Virus record (IMG/VR): IMGVR_UViG_3300017781_004896
Coordinates: 1 to 20,084 of that record
Strand: one strand, 5' to 3'
Length of the DNA stretch: 20,084 nt
Origin: a virus
The translations under genes and the position numbers were made by a program. The notes beneath the pieces were generated by a model. That model did not search any database. It was not told the DNA's origin and worked only from the letters and a program-made list of their open reading frames with translations. Shown here piece after piece: positions 6,706 to 15,306 of the stretch. Within the stretch, counting starts at the first letter, position 1; every line of letters begins with the position of its first letter.

Positions 6706-8355
6706 ATGGCGAGAAATAACATAGATATAGGAGCACTGGGGAATCCGGCCACGGGCGATACTTTACGTACGGCCATGATCAAGATCAACAACAATTTCGA
6801 AGAACTCTACATAGGAAATGCCGCGGATGGCCAACTGACTACCTCAGTCACAAACGGTGACATATCTATACAGCCAAACGGCACAGGTACTGTCGAGATA
6901 GACGCATTATCTGTGAACAGTGACAACATAACTTCACTGACCACAAACTCGTCTGTGACCATAACCGGTAACGGCACGGCAGGTGTGGACATAGAAGGTA
7001 TTAGTGTAAATGGCACAACGATTACAAGCTCAGACAGTAGCACAATCAACATCAACGAGAATCTCATAGTTGATGGCACAGGGGACTTCTCTGGCACCCT
7101 GTCTGTAACAGGAGCGTCGACATTGACCGCAGGAGCGACGATAGATGGCATCAGCATCACGGACAACACGATCACAACATCAGCATCAAACGCCAACCTA
7201 GAACTCACAGCGTCAGGCACTGGTTCTGTCAGCATCGATGGCATACAGATTTCAGGAACAGAAATCAGTTCGAGTGACTCAACACAGATCACAATAAAAG
7301 AAAATTTACACGTGACTGGGAACATCACGGGCACGATTGACGCTGACAACTCAACAGTTTCAAACCTAGAAGTGGACAACTTCAAGGCCGCTTCAATTGT
7401 CACAGAAGCGGAAGGTATTGGAAGCAACGACAATGACACAACAATTCCAACAAGTGCCGCTGTCAAAGACTATGTGGACAACAACGCAGGTGGCACAACA
7501 GGTGACCTGGCCATAACAGGATCAACCATATCAACACCTTCAAACGCAGACCTAACACTGAGCCCAGGTGGAACAGGTAGTGTACAGACACCGGGAGTCA
7601 CGATAACAGACAACAAGATCACATCAAATAGATCAAATGACAACTTAGAGTTAAACGCATCAGGCACAGGAACGATAGTGCTAGAGAATTTAAAAGTGGG
7701 CACGGGTGCCACAGTGACGACGATACTTGACGAAGACAACATGTCCTCTGACAGTGCCACGGCATTGGCTACACAACAGAGCATAAAAGCATACGTGGAT
7801 TCACAGGCCGGCACAGGTGGCATGACATTCTCAGGCAACACAATGTCTGGATCAAGTAACGCAGACATAGAGATCACACCGGGAGGCACAGGAGCAGTAG
7901 TATTAGGTGATGCCATCAGGATCAGAGACAACCACCTAGAAGGCACAAGATCAAACGAAGACGTCATCATTGATCCCGCGGGAACAGGGCAAGTCGTTGC
8001 CAACGCCGCTTTCAAATTCAACGCAGGTTACGTTGAGAATATAAACACACTGACTTCAAGTTCGACCATAACAGTCAACTGTGCATTGGCCAGCATACAC
8101 AAGGTCACATTGGCCACATCAACGGAATTCAACATCACCAACCTACCAACAGGTGGCACGGTCACATTGATAATAACACAGGATGGTTCAGGATCAAGAA
8201 CAGCAACATTTGGAACGGATGGCTCAAGTGCCGTGAAGTTCCCATCCAACAGTAGCACACTTTCGACCGGTGCCGCTGACATAGATGTTGTCACAATCAT
8301 CAACGACGGAACCAACTTCCTGGGCAACATTGCCAAGGACTACAGGTCATCATAG
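6706..8355 (+). CDS. Tail-fibre-like/adhesin protein, GNPATGD type (549 aa)
   Basis: The second protein with the GNPATGDTLRTAM form of the N-terminal module (residues ~5-38), closest to the protein at 3977. The stalk has seven S/T-N-x-D/N...G-T-G motifs, the most in the window, for example SNADLTLSPGGTGSV and SNEDVIIDPAGTGQV. It also has two ENL-x-V segments (STININENLIVDGT and STQITIKENLHVTG) and two short helical-looking linkers (SAAVKDYVDNN and ATQQSIKAYVDSQ). The C-terminal ~110 residues, from LTSSSTITVNCALASIHKV to FLGNIAKDYRSS, form a distinct beta-rich cap, a plausible receptor-binding tip. No Shine-Dalgarno; the ATAAATA box lies just upstream. The long minus-strand open frame across 6807-7466 is a shadow of the repeats. 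Confidence 0.8.
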   Translation: MARNNIDIGALGNPATGDTLRTAMIKINNNFEELYIGNAADGQLTTSVTNGDISIQPNGTGTVEIDALSVNSDNITSLTTNSSVTITGNGTAGVDIEGISVNGTTITSSDSSTININENLIVDGTGDFSGTLSVTGASTLTAGATIDGISITDNTITTSASNANLELTASGTGSVSIDGIQISGTEISSSDSTQITIKENLHVTGNITGTIDADNSTVSNLEVDNFKAASIVTEAEGIGSNDNDTTIPTSAAVKDYVDNNAGGTTGDLAITGSTISTPSNADLTLSPGGTGSVQTPGVTITDNKITSNRSNDNLELNASGTGTIVLENLKVGTGATVTTILDEDNMSSDSATALATQQSIKAYVDSQAGTGGMTFSGNTMSGSSNADIEITPGGTGAVVLGDAIRIRDNHLEGTRSNEDVIIDPAGTGQVVANAAFKFNAGYVENINTLTSSSTITVNCALASIHKVTLATSTEFNITNLPTGGTVTLIITQDGSGSRTATFGTDGSSAVKFPSNSSTLSTGAADIDVVTIINDGTNFLGNIAKDYRSS

Positions 8356-8360
8356 GAGGA
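8354..8360 (+). promoter_or_regulatory. Strong Shine-Dalgarno overlapping the preceding stop codon
   Basis: AGGAGGA shares two bases with the TAG stop of the 549-aa fibre gene and lies four bases before the ATG at 8365. It is the strongest ribosome site in the window and fixes this start. Confidence 0.7.
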
Positions 8361-8364
8361 CTAG

Positions 8365-9201
8365 ATGCCTCTTGGTATACACAGACACATCATCACAGTG
8401 GGCGGCAACTGGGATCCTTCAGACAGCGTCACAACAAGTTTTCACATCGATGCCGCAGACACATCAAGTTATTCACTCAGTGGTAGCAACGTTTCATCTA
8501 TAACTGACAAGGCAGGCAATTTCTCAATCACTGTCAACGGCACACCCACTAGGGTCTCCAGTGCCCTCAACAGCCTCAATGTGTGGGACTTCAGCGGTTC
8601 GAGTGAGGACTTCACCACGTCGGACGAACAGAATGTCACGGATGGTTCAGGCAACCACTGGGCCATAGGTGTGTTCCTGGCGGACACAGTCAATGACACG
8701 CAGGACAGTTTCTACAGTTTCGAGAACAACACAGTGTCGTCAGGGAGCAAGAGAGACTACGCGGTCAGCGCCGGTAACTCCAGTGCGTTCAACGGTGAGT
8801 TGGACCTGGACGGATTGAGTTCCAACAGGATCTCATCAACAATAGGTAATCTACAGGAGTTCGACTCAGCGGTCACCCTTGACGCATTCCACATAGTGGG
8901 CACCATATTCAACAAGACCGGCAACCAGATCTCCACCAGGGTGGACGGCGCCAACGCATTCACTCCTGTGAACGACTACGACAGAGCCATCTCCCAGAAA
9001 CAGGACGTGAGGATCATGCGAAACAGGTCCAACGAGAGGTTGGATGGCAGGGTTGCTGAATTCTTTGTGGTAGGCGCACTGCCGGGCACGGGCGGAACTG
9101 ACATAACGGAGTTCCAAAAGGCTGAGGGATACCTGGCTCATAAGTGGGGTCTGACGGGAAATCTACCCAGTGACCACCCGTTCAAGAACATCTCTCCGTA
9201 G
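8365..9201 (+). CDS. LamG/concanavalin-like virion protein (278 aa)
   Basis: A probable carbohydrate-binding structural protein. The core looks like a LamG/concanavalin A-type jelly roll: it opens with FHIDAADTSSYSLSGSNV, has WDFSGSSEDFTT and HWAIGVFLAD strands, then RVAEFFVVGALPG. It closes with the signature EGYLAHKWGLTGNLPSDHPF, which I know from many phage and bacterial LamG-like proteins. There is no N-terminal fibre module and no GTG repeats, so it is not a paralogue of its neighbours. It could be a fibre tip partner or a virion decoration protein. Its strong Shine-Dalgarno and the four-base gap from the upstream gene point to co-expression with the 549-aa fibre. Confidence 0.72.
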   Translation: MPLGIHRHIITVGGNWDPSDSVTTSFHIDAADTSSYSLSGSNVSSITDKAGNFSITVNGTPTRVSSALNSLNVWDFSGSSEDFTTSDEQNVTDGSGNHWAIGVFLADTVNDTQDSFYSFENNTVSSGSKRDYAVSAGNSSAFNGELDLDGLSSNRISSTIGNLQEFDSAVTLDAFHIVGTIFNKTGNQISTRVDGANAFTPVNDYDRAISQKQDVRIMRNRSNERLDGRVAEFFVVGALPGTGGTDITEFQKAEGYLAHKWGLTGNLPSDHPFKNISP

Positions 9202-9226
9202 GCAGATTTATCAAATCATAAAAACC

Positions 9227-9234
9227 GCTAAATA
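9227..9234 (+). promoter_or_regulatory. Weak late-promoter-like box GCTAAATA
   Basis: GCTAAATA keeps the TAAATA core of the late consensus and ends nine bases before the ATG at 9244, the same geometry as the boxes at 3956 and 6688. Two mismatches to TATAAATA make it the weakest of the set. Confidence 0.35.
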
Positions 9235-9243
9235 TTAGTCGAT

Positions 9244-12200
9244 ATGGCACAAGAACTAATAAACATAGGCGCACAGGCCAATGATGGGACAGGTGATACT
9301 ATCAGGAACGCCGGCCGTAAGATCAACGCTAACTTCACAGAATTTTTCGCGTTGCCTGCCGTAGCATCTGATATAAGATTCGAGCAAAACAACATCGTAT
9401 CAAAATCTTCTAACGCCGACATAGTGCTCAAGCCTTCAGGAACAGGAAACATAGTATTCCCCGCCCTCACTGTTGAAGACAACAACATCAAAATGACCAG
9501 GTCAAATGATGAATTGAAAATCACAGCCAATGGATCTGGTAAGGTTGTAATAGACGGTATTGGATTCGCAGGCACATCTATTGTGGGCACAGACTCCACA
9601 ACCATCAACATAAATGAAAACTTGATAGTTGAAGGCACACTGAATGCAGGTGCTCCTACCCTATCGTCTGCGGTCACGATCAATTCCACACTGGACGTCA
9701 CAGGTGCAACCACACTGTCTACATTGACGGTTTCGGGAGCCTCATCTTTCGTGGGTACTACGACCATTGATAATCTTACTTTTAACGACAACATAATAGG
9801 TACGAGTTCAAATGCGGATTTGATCCTATCACCAGGCGGCACAGGTGTGGTAAGCGTTTCCAACCTCACAATAGACTCAAGCATAAATTTAACCGATAAC
9901 GTGATCAAGGTCACACGTTCCAACGATGACTTTGTTCTTTCAGCAAATGGCACAGGTTCAGTCCAAATGTCAAAAGTTAACATCAGCGAAGGCACTGTGA
10001 ACAACACAGTGTTAGGGGCAACGACACCAGGGGCAGGAACTTTCACTACATTAGCATTCTCGGGCACATCAATCGTGGCGGACGGTGTCACCATAACTGA
10101 TAACACGGTGACTGCAAATAGGTCAAATGATAATCTGGAACTTGAGGCCAGTGGATCAGGATACGTTAGGATCAATGATTTATTTAACTTCCCCAACTCA
10201 GACGGTAACACAGGACAACTACTCCGGACAGACGGAAGCGGTCAGTTGTCGTGGGTCACTGCTCCACTATTGCTTGGACAGTCGGATATACAAGACGCAA
10301 GAAACACCATTGGGTTTTCATCGTCAACACAGTTAAATGCTAACGAGGCCGTAGGTGCACACGAAAACATCGTTGCAGGCAGTGACAGTGTGGTGGACGC
10401 ATTCGCCCAGTCCCAGTATGACAGTGCTTGGTACTTGATGTTGCAGAGGTACGATTCCGCTGACAGTTCGATACAGTACGCAGGCTTCAAAACGTCAGTG
10501 GCACAAGGAACAGCAAATGGAAGCACATTCGAGGCCGACAACTTAACGTCACAGATCATAAAGACAAATGGTGATGATGGAATCATGCAAGTATCTTCAG
10601 ACGTAAGAGGTGGAGATTCAACGGTCAGGCTCCTAGGACAGGCCGGCCTACTGGCAGACAGTACCACTTCGGCGTTATTCAACTCAGTGAATTTTTTCAG
10701 AATCGGTCTAGGAGATAATGACTCGTCAGGATTCACAGACGGGAATGTGGCGACAAAAGTCACAGCAGACCTTGACAGTGCGACTGCAACACTTGACACC
10801 TTTGCCCACGCAAGTTTCAGGGGAGCGAAATATTATGTTTCGGTAAACAACACAACCACCAATGAAGTCATGAACGCTGAAGTCATCGTGGTTCATGACG
10901 GATCAGATGCTACCATACAGACATACAACCAGTTCTCAACCAACACGGGCAACACTGCACTGGCAACCTTTACCGCAGACATAAGTGGCAGTGACGTAAG
11001 GTTAAGAGGTGCCAACGGGACCGCTGGAACATGTAGAGTCACAATGTACAGGATACTTTTGGCCGACAATGAGTCAGGTTCGAGTGGCACGTACCAGAGT
11101 GTCATTGCGGCACAGACGGTCAGCAACACCGCACTCACCACAATTGACACAGACACGTTCAGGGGTACAGCACATCCAGACATGAGTTCTCAGAAAATTG
11201 CTAATCAATTTGCAAAAACAAGTTTTGACAGTGTGTTCTATCACATGGTGCAAAAAGATGTAACGAACAGCGAATTTGTCATGAACAAGTTGAGTTTGAA
11301 TCATGGCATCAGTGCCGATGGTAGCACAGAAGTGGCAGGGGTCACAGACAGTCATATCCTAAAATCAGGAGAGATGAACGATATCACGGCCTTTGATGCA
11401 GGCATCAGCGGATCAAATATAAATTTACTAGCAACAGGCCAGAGCGATGGCTCAACCACAGTCCAGAACTCATTGTCCTACTATGGCATCGGACTTGGTC
11501 CAAACACAACAACTGCCTCATCAGGAAACATAGGCACACACGCAGGTGTTACCACCGGAGGCAACTATGAAACAGTGATAGATCATGTAATAGCAGAAGG
11601 TACAACACAGGCAAGTTTTGCCGCTGAAAGAACAGCCGCAGAATTTACTGCGAGTCAATTCAACGGTGCATTGTATCATGTTGTTACCAAGGATACGACC
11701 AACGGCAGTTTTGAAACACAGAAAATTTCAGTATTGCACAATTTCAACGATGGTTTCCTTACGTCATCAGCAGTGACTAGAACAGATAGCGGTGACGATC
11801 ATCCAACATTCAACGCCGACATGGTCACAGCAGACGACAGTGCATCCAAGATAAGATTAAGAATGACAGACGGTGATGGTTCATCTGTCACACCAGCAAA
11901 CACAATGGGCTACTACAGGATAGGAATCGGTGACGATGACTCCACAGGATATGTGGGCGAACTAGGGCTAGTTCATGACATCATGCATGTGTCAATCATA
12001 GACAGCACCGTGGTAACCCTTGATTCGTTTACTAAGGCTCCGCACGCCGCGGCAAAATATTTTATAAATGTGAGAAATCAATCAACTGGTGAAACCAGCA
12101 ACATAGAATGTTTGATCACACACGACAACACCAATGCATACATAACATCATACAACGAGCACTTCTCAGGCAACAACAGCCTCATCACATTGACCGCAGA

Positions 12201-13881
12201 CATAAGTGGTACAAGTGTCAGGTTGCGAGGTTCTGCAACGTCAGGCGCCAGCACAAAGGTAGTTGTAAACAGGATAGTGGCATTCGCTGACACAGAATCA
12301 GACGAGGCAACCACAGACAGCACAAGGAAAGTGATAGGTAACGTCACGACATCTAGTACAGCAACAACTTTTGACACATTCCAATCCAGCGACACGGATG
12401 CTGTACATTATGTGGTGTGCGGACAGAACGGGTCAGATGAGAAATTTATATGTGAGGCCACTGTTGTCACAGATGGCACAGGAGTTTTCATATCACAAGG
12501 TCCTAACATAAGCACAAAAGGCACAGACATGTTGGAACTTACCGCTACTATTTCAGCAGGCACGGTCAGTGTCAAAGCAAGTTCCACTTCAGGCGCTTCA
12601 ACGGCGGTGAGTGCTTATGCAGTAAGGTTGAAAGCACCTTTAGACAATTCGATTGTGCTGGACAGTTGGGCCATCGCTGATGACAGAGGTGCCAAGTACT
12701 ACATTTCCGCGGATGACACTATAAACGGACATGTCACAAACATGGAAGCCATGGTGGTACATGACGGCACCAATGCATTTATCACAACGTACGACCAGCA
12801 TAACAGCCATAACAGTTTGGTCTCATTCACCGCAGATATCAGTGATGGACAGTTGAGATTGCTGGCGACACCAACCACAGCAGATGTCAAGTTGAAATTC
12901 TACAGGATAAGATTAGCCGACAACGAATCAAACAGCACAGGAACTGACTTCAACACAGTGGGTGCAACCACAATATCAAGTTCGGCGACTGCAATAGATA
13001 CTTTCGTAGATACACAATTCAAAGGTGCTCATTATGTGATTATCGCTCGTAACGCCACTGAAGGGACTTCCGAAATAACGGAAGCCACAGTCTTGACCAA
13101 TGGCACCACTGCTTTTGTGGCACAGGGTGCTAACGTTTCAAGCAAGGCATCATCGATGTTGACTCTTACCGCGGCACATGATGGATCAAGCACTGTGACT
13201 CTGAGTGCGGCATCCAGTGCAGGTGGGAGCACCACTGTCAACGCACACAGGATTCACCTCAATGTGGAAGATGGAACCTCATATGATGTTCTTGACTCGT
13301 TTGGGCACGGAACATATAAATTGGCGAACTATATTGTGGTAGGAAAAAATGCCGCAAACGAATCGCAGATAGCAGAACTAATGGTTGCCACAAATGGCAC
13401 GGCACCATTTATTTTACAGACAGGTGCAAATATCAGCACACACTCAGAGTCCGATGCATTAATGAATTTCACAGTCGCACACAACGGCAGTAACGTAGAA
13501 TTACGTGCAACAAACAACCAAGAATTAACCGACACCACAGTCAACATGTACAGATTGCATCTTAACAGGCTTGAGGGGTCACCTAGTTCTGTAGCCACTC
13601 TCGACACATTTGACAAGACTGAGTTCAGGAGTGCCAAGTACACCGTTTCGATCAGTGACCCGGCCAGTGGTTCACTTGGATTATACGAAACTCTAGACAT
13701 TAATGTGGTACACGACGGCACTACTGTCTATTTGACCACGTTTGGCAGGACCACTAACCACACTACAGATCTAGTGGAATTCACTGCTGACATCAGTGGT
13801 GATAACGTGAGGTTGCGAGGCACGATAAGTAATACAAACACACACACGGTCACAGTGGTTAGAAGGGTAATGAAAGTTTAA
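9244..13881 (+). CDS. Giant multi-domain tail-fibre-like adhesin (1545 aa)
   Basis: The largest gene here. Residues 4-36 are the ANDGTGD form of the shared N-terminal module. Residues ~38-320 form a stalk with five S/T-N-x-D...G-T-G motifs, a STININENLIVEGT segment, and the NNTVLGATTPGAGTFTTL module common in phage fibres. Residues ~375-1545 are about ten tandem divergent ~95-130 aa domains. Their hallmarks are a 'D-T/S-F ... AKYY' start, 'VVHDGT.A.I.TY' in the middle, 'FTADISG..VRLRG' next and 'YRI.LAD' at the end. Three subtypes occur (see the repeat entry). No signal peptide or membrane helix. The length suggests a long fibre or appendage. There is no Shine-Dalgarno, but an ATAAATA-like box lies nine bases upstream. 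The minus-strand frame at 9228-10211 is a shadow. Confidence 0.8.
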   Translation: MAQELINIGAQANDGTGDTIRNAGRKINANFTEFFALPAVASDIRFEQNNIVSKSSNADIVLKPSGTGNIVFPALTVEDNNIKMTRSNDELKITANGSGKVVIDGIGFAGTSIVGTDSTTININENLIVEGTLNAGAPTLSSAVTINSTLDVTGATTLSTLTVSGASSFVGTTTIDNLTFNDNIIGTSSNADLILSPGGTGVVSVSNLTIDSSINLTDNVIKVTRSNDDFVLSANGTGSVQMSKVNISEGTVNNTVLGATTPGAGTFTTLAFSGTSIVADGVTITDNTVTANRSNDNLELEASGSGYVRINDLFNFPNSDGNTGQLLRTDGSGQLSWVTAPLLLGQSDIQDARNTIGFSSSTQLNANEAVGAHENIVAGSDSVVDAFAQSQYDSAWYLMLQRYDSADSSIQYAGFKTSVAQGTANGSTFEADNLTSQIIKTNGDDGIMQVSSDVRGGDSTVRLLGQAGLLADSTTSALFNSVNFFRIGLGDNDSSGFTDGNVATKVTADLDSATATLDTFAHASFRGAKYYVSVNNTTTNEVMNAEVIVVHDGSDATIQTYNQFSTNTGNTALATFTADISGSDVRLRGANGTAGTCRVTMYRILLADNESGSSGTYQSVIAAQTVSNTALTTIDTDTFRGTAHPDMSSQKIANQFAKTSFDSVFYHMVQKDVTNSEFVMNKLSLNHGISADGSTEVAGVTDSHILKSGEMNDITAFDAGISGSNINLLATGQSDGSTTVQNSLSYYGIGLGPNTTTASSGNIGTHAGVTTGGNYETVIDHVIAEGTTQASFAAERTAAEFTASQFNGALYHVVTKDTTNGSFETQKISVLHNFNDGFLTSSAVTRTDSGDDHPTFNADMVTADDSASKIRLRMTDGDGSSVTPANTMGYYRIGIGDDDSTGYVGELGLVHDIMHVSIIDSTVVTLDSFTKAPHAAAKYFINVRNQSTGETSNIECLITHDNTNAYITSYNEHFSGNNSLITLTADISGTSVRLRGSATSGASTKVVVNRIVAFADTESDEATTDSTRKVIGNVTTSSTATTFDTFQSSDTDAVHYVVCGQNGSDEKFICEATVVTDGTGVFISQGPNISTKGTDMLELTATISAGTVSVKASSTSGASTAVSAYAVRLKAPLDNSIVLDSWAIADDRGAKYYISADDTINGHVTNMEAMVVHDGTNAFITTYDQHNSHNSLVSFTADISDGQLRLLATPTTADVKLKFYRIRLADNESNSTGTDFNTVGATTISSSATAIDTFVDTQFKGAHYVIIARNATEGTSEITEATVLTNGTTAFVAQGANVSSKASSMLTLTAAHDGSSTVTLSAASSAGGSTTVNAHRIHLNVEDGTSYDVLDSFGHGTYKLANYIVVGKNAANESQIAELMVATNGTAPFILQTGANISTHSESDALMNFTVAHNGSNVELRATNNQELTDTTVNMYRLHLNRLEGSPSSVATLDTFDKTEFRSAKYTVSISDPASGSLGLYETLDINVVHDGTTVYLTTFGRTTNHTTDLVEFTADISGDNVRLRGTISNTNTHTVTVVRRVMKV
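10366..13881 (+). repeat. Ten tandem divergent domain repeats in the 1545-aa adhesin
   Basis: Approximate units and my subtype labels: A 10366-10743; B1 10744-11070; A 11157-11535; A 11540-11960; B1 11970-12310; B2 12330-12640; B1 12641-12930; B2 12950-13270; B2 13275-13575; B1 13590-13881. Type A has a 'FYHMVQKD' or similar strand and ends 'YYRIGIGDDDS'. Type B1 has 'AKYYIS', 'VVHDGTNAFITTY' and 'FTADISG..VRL'. Type B2 has 'HYVV..GQN', 'TNGT.AFV.QGANVSS' and ends 'AHRIHL'. A further B1 copy closes the next protein (about 14970-15247). Boundaries were judged by eye. Confidence 0.7.
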
Positions 13882-13882
13882 C

Positions 13883-15247
13883 ATGGCACAGCAGACGCTT
13901 AACATAGGAACAAACGCAAACGACGGGACAGGCGATAATCTAAGAACCGCCATGACCAAGGTGAATGAGAATTTCACTGAAGTTTATTCTGCTCCAGGCT
14001 TTAGTTTAGATGCAATCACAATCTCCGGCAATGAAATAAGTGCCGTTAGATCCAACGATGACCTTGTTTTCAACCCAGCGGGCACTGGTGTAGTCCAATT
14101 CCCTGCCATAAAGATCGACGACAACAATATCGTAGGAACAAGATCAAATGAGGACATCAACCTTCTACCTAGCGGGACAGGTTCGGTGGTGTTTGGGGCA
14201 ATCAAAATACAAGGAACCTCTTTTAGTTCAGATGATTCCACAACAATCAACATCAACGATGGACTTGTTGTAGATGGAACAATTAATGTCACGGGCACAT
14301 CAACACTGACAGGTGCGGCAGACCTAGGTTCCACACTAGCAGTTCCGTCAGGACTAACAACTCTTTCAACTTTGGCTGTTACCAGCACCACAAGTTTGGT
14401 AGGTACAACAACCATTGACAATTTAACATTCAACGACAACATAATAGGAACTAGTTCAAACGCCGACCTAAACTTGACTCCGGGAGGCACAGGCACTGTT
14501 ACCATAGCAAATTTAACCGTTGACTCAAACATCAACATCACAGACAACGAGATCACAACCACGCAGTCAAACTCGGATCTTGTAATTGCCCCAGCAGGCA
14601 CAGGATCTGTTTCAATTGCCAAAGTAGACATCGATAGCGGAACCATAGACAACACAACCATTGGAGGAGCAACTCCAGCCGCTGGAACTTTTACATCGTT
14701 GGCCACTACTGCATCTTTGGCCATAGATGGCGTTACGATTTCAGACAACACAGTTTCAACCAATTCGTCAAATGCCAATCTAGAGTTGACAGGTAATGGA
14801 TCTGGTGGTGTAACAATAAGTGGTTTCACTATGCCAACTTCAGACGGTGCCAGTGGACAATTTATAACAACAAACGGACTTGGAGTGCTTTCATTCGCCA
14901 CTGCTGGGGCCACCCTAAGTAATTCAACTATTGCAGATGCCACAACAACAGTTGCCACTTCATCGACTAGTGTGCTGAACTCGTTCGACAAGACAGTTGC
15001 CAGAAGTGCGAAATACTACATCTCTGCCACAGACGCCACGAACAGCAGATTTGAATTTGTGGAGGCCAATGTGGTACACGATGGTACAAACGCTTTCATC
15101 TCAACGTTCGGTTCGGTTAGTGACCACACAGTAGGCCTAGCGACCTACACAGTTGGTATTAGTGGTGACGATGTGCAAGTCAAAGTTACAAATATCACTG
15201 ACGACAGTATTGTATTCAAATTCCAACGTATAGCAATGAACATATAA
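13883..15247 (+). CDS. Tail-fibre-like/adhesin protein, ANDGTGD type (454 aa)
   Basis: Looks like a short sister of the 1545-aa adhesin. It starts with the shared module (LNIGTNANDGTGDNLRTAM, then KVNENFTEVY), carries five S/T-N-x-D...G-T-G motifs, STININDGLVVDGTINVTG, VGTTTIDNLTFNDNIIGTSS and the NTTIGGATPAAGTFTSL module. It ends in a single B1-type tip domain (residues ~363-454: SAKYYISATDATN, VVHDGTNAFISTFG, FKFQRIAMNI). The stalk matches the 1545-aa protein block by block, so the two probably arose by duplication and differ mainly in tip number. Only one base separates the upstream stop from this ATG and no good ribosome site is seen, which suggests translational coupling. Confidence 0.8.
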   Translation: MAQQTLNIGTNANDGTGDNLRTAMTKVNENFTEVYSAPGFSLDAITISGNEISAVRSNDDLVFNPAGTGVVQFPAIKIDDNNIVGTRSNEDINLLPSGTGSVVFGAIKIQGTSFSSDDSTTININDGLVVDGTINVTGTSTLTGAADLGSTLAVPSGLTTLSTLAVTSTTSLVGTTTIDNLTFNDNIIGTSSNADLNLTPGGTGTVTIANLTVDSNINITDNEITTTQSNSDLVIAPAGTGSVSIAKVDIDSGTIDNTTIGGATPAAGTFTSLATTASLAIDGVTISDNTVSTNSSNANLELTGNGSGGVTISGFTMPTSDGASGQFITTNGLGVLSFATAGATLSNSTIADATTTVATSSTSVLNSFDKTVARSAKYYISATDATNSRFEFVEANVVHDGTNAFISTFGSVSDHTVGLATYTVGISGDDVQVKVTNITDDSIVFKFQRIAMNI

Positions 15248-15254
15248 AAATTAC

Positions 15255-15275
15255 ATTAGGTTTATAAAAACTAAT
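15255..15275 (+). terminator. AT-rich hairpin in the fibre intergenic gap (weak terminator candidate)
   Basis: ATTAG-G-TTT, loop ATA, AAA-A-CTAAT: five pairs, one G-A mismatch, three pairs. The stem is weak and has no U-tract, and the last base is the first base of the late-promoter box. It may be incidental. Confidence 0.2.
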
Positions 15276-15282
15276 ATAAATA
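15275..15282 (+). promoter_or_regulatory. Late promoter, exact TATAAATA
   Basis: A perfect match to the T4 late consensus in the 59-base gap after the 454-aa fibre gene. AAAGGA (15292-15297) and the ATG at 15307 follow, giving a normal leader. It is the best promoter candidate in the window. Confidence 0.65.
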
Positions 15283-15306
15283 TCTACAACAAAAGGATTT
15301 TAAAAC

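Noticed and set aside
6807-8021. Two long minus-strand frames opposite the 549-aa fibre
   Set aside because: Antisense shadows of the repeats with no start signals and biased composition.
9228-10211. Long minus-strand open frame (327 codons) opposite the 1545-aa adhesin
   Set aside because: It mirrors the repeat-rich, Thr/Asn/Ser-coding sense strand, has low-complexity Val/Ser/Pro-rich composition, no ribosome site and no recognisable motif.
10366-13881. Tandem repeats as a phase-variable or slippage array
   Set aside because: The units differ strongly in length and sequence, so replication slippage is unlikely; they look like old domain duplications.
13984-14991. Long minus-strand open frame (335 codons) opposite the 454-aa adhesin
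   Set aside because: Same shadow effect as in the paralogous gene; the two antisense products resemble each other only because the sense strands do.
15255-15275. Strong rho-independent terminator after the 454-aa fibre
   Set aside because: The hairpin is A/T-only apart from one G-C pair and a G-A mismatch, and no U-tract follows; listed only as a weak candidate.
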